Source of the DNA: Gammaproteobacteria bacterium
GTDB taxonomy: Bacteria; Gemmatimonadota; Gemmatimonadetes; Longimicrobiales; Gaopeijiaceae
DNA: 9,310 nt
Direction: 5' to 3'
Assembly (NCBI GenBank): GCA_024638345.1
Contig: JAHEKL010000097.1
Coordinates: 1 to 9,310 of the forward strand
The position numbers and the translations under genes are program-made. Below the pieces are notes generated by a model. That model had not been told where the DNA came from. It did not search any database and saw only the letters and a list, made by a program, of their open reading frames with translations. Of this stretch, positions 7,348 through 9,310 are shown one piece after another. Every line of letters starts with the position of its first letter. Position 1 is the stretch's first letter.

Positions 7348-7659
7348 ATGCACGCGGTCTTTCGCACCGGCGGCAAGCAGTTTCGAGCCGAGCCCGGTGA
7401 GCGTCTGAAAGTCCCCTCCCTGGGAGTCGAGGCGGGCGACGTGGTCACCTTCGACGACGTTCTCCTCCTTTCGGACGGCGACGAGGTCAAAGTGGGTCAA
7501 CCCGTCGTCGAGGGAGCGGCCGTGAAGGCGGAGGTCTTGTCGCACGGCAGGGGCAAGAAGGTGATCGTGTTCAAGAGGAAGCGCCGGAAGGGATATCGGC
7601 GCAAGCAGGGGCACCGGCAGAACTACACCGAGATCCAGGTCGCCGAGATCGTCGGCTGA
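7348..7659 (+). CDS. rplU: 50S ribosomal protein L21
   Basis: The 103-residue protein is a full-length bL21. It begins MHAVFRTGGKQFRAEPGERL, the typical 'AVI.TGGKQYRV..GD.L' start. The family signature near the C-terminus, 'KVIVFKRKRRKGYRRKQGHR' followed by QNYTEIQV, is intact and strongly basic as expected for 23S rRNA contact. L21 binds 23S rRNA early in 50S assembly. The purine-rich GGGGAAGG at 7338-7345 lies 2 bases before the ATG and contains the ribosome binding site. It sits 77 bases after RNase E/G and 38 bases before rpmA, so these genes are probably one operon. Confidence 0.97.
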   Translation: MHAVFRTGGKQFRAEPGERLKVPSLGVEAGDVVTFDDVLLLSDGDEVKVGQPVVEGAAVKAEVLSHGRGKKVIVFKRKRRKGYRRKQGHRQNYTEIQVAEIVG

Positions 7660-7697
7660 GTCGGGTCCTGCAGCCAGACTGACGCGAGGGGAATTCA

Positions 7698-7952
7698 ATG
7701 GCACACAAGAAGGGTGTGGGCTCCAGCCGGAACGGGCGTGACAGCAATCCGAAGCGGCTGGGCGTGAAGCGTTACGGCGGCGAGCCTGTGCGGGCCGGCG
7801 GGATCTTGGTCCGTCAGCGGGGGACGCGGTTCCACCCCGGCCGCAATGTCCGCAGGGGGGGCGACGACACGCTCTTCTCCCTCATCGACGGCGTGGTCAA
7901 GTTCGAGCATCTCGGGCGACGATCGTCGATCTCGGTGTATCCAACCGATTGA
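7698..7952 (+). CDS. rpmA: 50S ribosomal protein L27
   Basis: The 84-residue protein matches bL27 over its length: [20 protein letters not shown], then [31 protein letters not shown] and the ending [16 protein letters not shown]. The N-terminus starts directly with MAHKKG, without the cleavable extension found in Firmicutes, so the tail that reaches the peptidyl transferase centre needs no special protease. GAGGGGA at 7686-7692 is 5 bases before the ATG. In many bacteria obg follows rplU-rpmA; here a 164-base gap and a transglycosylase gene follow instead. Confidence 0.97.
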   Translation: MAHKKGVGSSRNGRDSNPKRLGVKRYGGEPVRAGGILVRQRGTRFHPGRNVRRGGDDTLFSLIDGVVKFEHLGRRSSISVYPTD

Positions 7953-8032
7953 GCGGACCGGCAAGAATTTCCGATTCTTCTTCGACGACGTCGGATCTTT
8001 CGCGCCCCGAGCACGTAACACTGCGAAACCAT

Positions 8033-8069
8033 CGGGCTACTAGCCGCGCTACAGCGCCCGGCTACCAGC
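8033..8069. repeat. Three spaced copies of a GCTAC(N)AGC repeat upstream of the transglycosylase
   Basis: GGCTACTAGC (8035-8044), CGCTACAGC (8047-8055) and GGCTACCAGC (8060-8069) are near-identical units at 12-13 base intervals. The outer 12-mers CGGGCTACTAGC (8033-8044) and CCGGCTACCAGC (8058-8069) agree at 10 of 12 positions. They end about 48 bases before the transglycosylase ATG, where direct-repeat operators often lie. Confidence 0.4.
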
Positions 8070-8083
8070 GCGTGACGACGCGC
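8068..8083 (+). other. Perfect GC hairpin between rpmA and the transglycosylase
   Basis: GCGCGT (8068-8073), loop GACG, ACGCGC (8078-8083) make a perfect 6-bp stem. It immediately abuts the third repeat copy. No T-run follows, so it is either a terminator of a non-canonical type for the upstream ribosomal unit or part of the transglycosylase control region. Confidence 0.35.
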
Positions 8084-8116
8084 GGCCCGCATACATAGAT
8101 GAGTGGAGGAGGTCTT

Positions 8117-9124
8117 ATGAAACCCCGCCACGCGATCGAGCGCCCTCCGAGTACCGAGCCGTTCCCAGCGCCAGTCCGTTGGGCCTTTTTGGCCATGCTC
8201 GGCATGCTCGGCACCACGATTCTCGTCATACTGCTCGCATCGAGCCGCACCCCCTCGGAAATCTCGGAAGGCCCCGTCCCGTCCGTCTCGCAGGCGACCG
8301 CCGAGCTTGTCGCGTCGAGTCTACCCGTGGAGGTGAACGAACAGGTCGATCGTTGGATCCGGCGGTTCGTAGGGAAAGACCGTGCGTCCTTCGAAGCGTA
8401 CCTCGTGCGCGAAGGTCTGTACGGTGGTCTGATCCGTGACCGGCTACGCGCCCGTGGGATGCCCGAGGAGTTGCTCTACCTGGCGATGATCGAGTCTGGA
8501 TTCTCCGCGACGGCCACCTCTCCCGTCAGCGCGTCCGGCGTGTGGCAGTTCATGAGGCCCACCGCCCAGCAGTATGGGCTGGCCGTCGACTATTGGGTCG
8601 ACGAGCGTCGTGACCCGGTGCGCGCCACGGACGCCGCCTTGGACTACCTGGAGACGCTCCACGCGGAGTTCGGGTCCTGGTATCTCGCTGCGGCTGCGTT
8701 CAACTCCGGCCCCGGAAGGGTGGCGCGCGCGATCCTGCGTCATGGGCCCACCAGCGTCGGCGACGACGAGCTGTACTGGGAGATCAGCGAGCATCTTCCC
8801 CTCGAGACCCGCGAGTACGTCCCCAAGATCTTGGCTGCTACGCTTCTGGCCGAGCAGGCGGAGCACTTCGGTTTCGAGGTCGAGAAATCGCTTCCCTACC
8901 TGTTCGACCAGGTGTTGGTGCCCGCTGGTACGCCCCTGCAGGAGGTGGCCGAGGCGCTCGACGTGCCCCGTTCCCTCATCCGGGAGCTCAACCCCCATCT
9001 GATCCGGGGGCTGACACCGCCGGGACGGACCTACATGGTTAGAGTTCCTCAGGGTGATTCGTATCGGCTCGTCGCGGAGCTGGGTGGGGGATTCTCCGGA
9101 GAAGGGTCGAGCCGCGTCGACTGA
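8117..9124 (+). CDS. Membrane-anchored lytic murein transglycosylase (MltD/Slt-type) with LysM-like tail
   Basis: The 335-residue protein has a short basic cytoplasmic start, one transmembrane segment (about residues 22-41, no lipobox cysteine), a linker, and an SLT/GH23 domain (about 105-260). The catalytic glutamate is E126 in LAMIESGFSATATSPVSASG, followed by WQFMRPTAQQYGL and the substrate-groove motif AAAFNSGPGRVARAI. The C-terminal 60-70 residues (from about LVPAGTPLQEVAEAL to TYMVRVPQG) resemble a single LysM peptidoglycan-binding repeat. Such enzymes cleave the MurNAc-GlcNAc bond with 1,6-anhydro product during cell-wall remodelling. The anchoring suggests that the catalytic domain faces the periplasm. 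The ATG at 8117 is chosen because GGAGGAGG (8105-8112) lies just upstream. The earlier ATG at 8099 would put this ribosome binding site inside the gene. Confidence 0.9.
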   Translation: MKPRHAIERPPSTEPFPAPVRWAFLAMLGMLGTTILVILLASSRTPSEISEGPVPSVSQATAELVASSLPVEVNEQVDRWIRRFVGKDRASFEAYLVREGLYGGLIRDRLRARGMPEELLYLAMIESGFSATATSPVSASGVWQFMRPTAQQYGLAVDYWVDERRDPVRATDAALDYLETLHAEFGSWYLAAAAFNSGPGRVARAILRHGPTSVGDDELYWEISEHLPLETREYVPKILAATLLAEQAEHFGFEVEKSLPYLFDQVLVPAGTPLQEVAEALDVPRSLIRELNPHLIRGLTPPGRTYMVRVPQGDSYRLVAELGGGFSGEGSSRVD

Positions 9125-9161
9125 CCGACTGGGGTCACCCGTCCGAGACGGGAAGGTCGCC

Positions 9162-9180
9162 GCCGGGAGGCGCCTCCGGC
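9162..9180 (+). terminator. Possible hairpin terminator after the transglycosylase (no T-run)
   Basis: GCCGG, bulged G, AGGCGCCT, CCGGC form a GC-rich near-palindrome that can fold into a 7-bp stem with a GCGC loop, 37 bases after the stop codon. A further CCGGCCGG palindrome follows at 9184-9191. The lack of a T-run makes terminator function uncertain. Confidence 0.3.
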
Positions 9181-9204
9181 CAACCGGCCGGCCGCTGTTC
9201 CTGG

Positions 9205-9310
9205 GTGGCGACGGCGGGCATCATCACGCTGATCAAGTCGATCCCGACCATGATCGAGTCCTTCAAGCTCGGCATCGCCAACATCGGCAAGGGCACCCAG
9301 AACACGGAAC
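9205..9310 (+). CDS. OPT-family oligopeptide transporter fragment (internal segment, runs off the window)
   Basis: From 9205 the frame reads VATAGIITLIKSIPTMIESF and then KLGIANIGKGTQNTE to the window end. This resembles an internal segment of bacterial OPT/YSL-family transporters, where a 'GGLITLIKSIPTI..SF' stretch follows a membrane helix well inside the protein. Family resemblance is judged by eye. The upstream in-frame sequence (RCSW and a Gly/Pro-rich stretch) does not look like OPT, and no N-terminal transporter helices lie in the window. The GTG at 9205 is the only nearby start candidate and lacks a Shine-Dalgarno. So this is either a 5'-truncated pseudogene, a joined-contig artefact, or a short unrelated gene start. 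Confidence 0.5.
   Translation, partial: MATAGIITLIKSIPTMIESFKLGIANIGKGTQNTE

Noticed and set aside
7963..7979. AAGAAT...ATTCTT stem after rpmA as a terminator
   Set aside because: The stem is only 6 bp and AT-rich, with no T-run after it, so it is too weak to call.
8099..8116. ATG at 8099 as start of the transglycosylase
   Set aside because: It would place the strong GGAGGAGG ribosome binding site inside the coding sequence. The ATG at 8117 has that site at proper distance.

Overview
The window is a stretch of high-GC bacterial chromosome in which every confident gene lies on the + strand and intergenic gaps are short. It is mostly housekeeping and metabolic genes. I see no CRISPR array, tRNA, rRNA, insertion sequence or phage gene. 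The gene mix is GH94 glucan synthase, a separate B12-binding mutase subunit, dodecin, RNase E/G followed by L21 and L27, and an MltD-like transglycosylase. With the GC-rich coding and two possible leaderless promoters, it suggests a Gram-negative-type environmental bacterium, perhaps Gemmatimonadota or a relative. That assignment is inference and not firm.

Layout. 1-840 is the C-terminal end of a large GH94 / cyclic beta-1,2-glucan synthase-type protein. It overlaps by 4 bases (ATGA) a small cobalamin-binding subunit of a methylmalonyl-CoA-type mutase (837-1250). Then come a short HPF/RaiA-family ribosome-associated protein (1301-1636), dodecin (1761-1961), a two-helix membrane protein (2058-2288), and a fused APH-like kinase / P-loop ATPase of unknown function (2332-4008). 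A short RecQ helicase follows (about 4065-5430). Its N-terminus seems to need a +1 frameshift at CCC-TAG, or else a non-canonical start. After a 265-base leader come RNase E/G with a TTG start (5696-7270), rplU (7348-7659) and rpmA (7698-7952), a common bacterial gene order linking RNA processing to 50S ribosome assembly. Next is a membrane-anchored lytic transglycosylase with a LysM-like tail (8117-9124). The last 106 bases encode an internal piece of an OPT-family transporter that appears abruptly.

The most interesting points are regulatory. (1) The motif TATCTTG-N5-AATG occurs with identical spacing before recQ and before the RNase E/G leader, which looks like a leaderless promoter architecture. 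(2) The recQ reading frame begins in one frame at that ATG and continues in the +1 frame exactly at CCC-TAG. (3) The RNase E/G ribosome binding site lies inside a 9-bp stem, which would suit autoregulation. (4) An 18-bp palindrome overlaps the putative dodecin promoter. (5) Three copies of a GCTAC/AGC repeat and a perfect GC hairpin precede the transglycosylase gene. No new defence or mobile system was found. The longest stretch without a confident gene is the 265 bases at 5431-5695.
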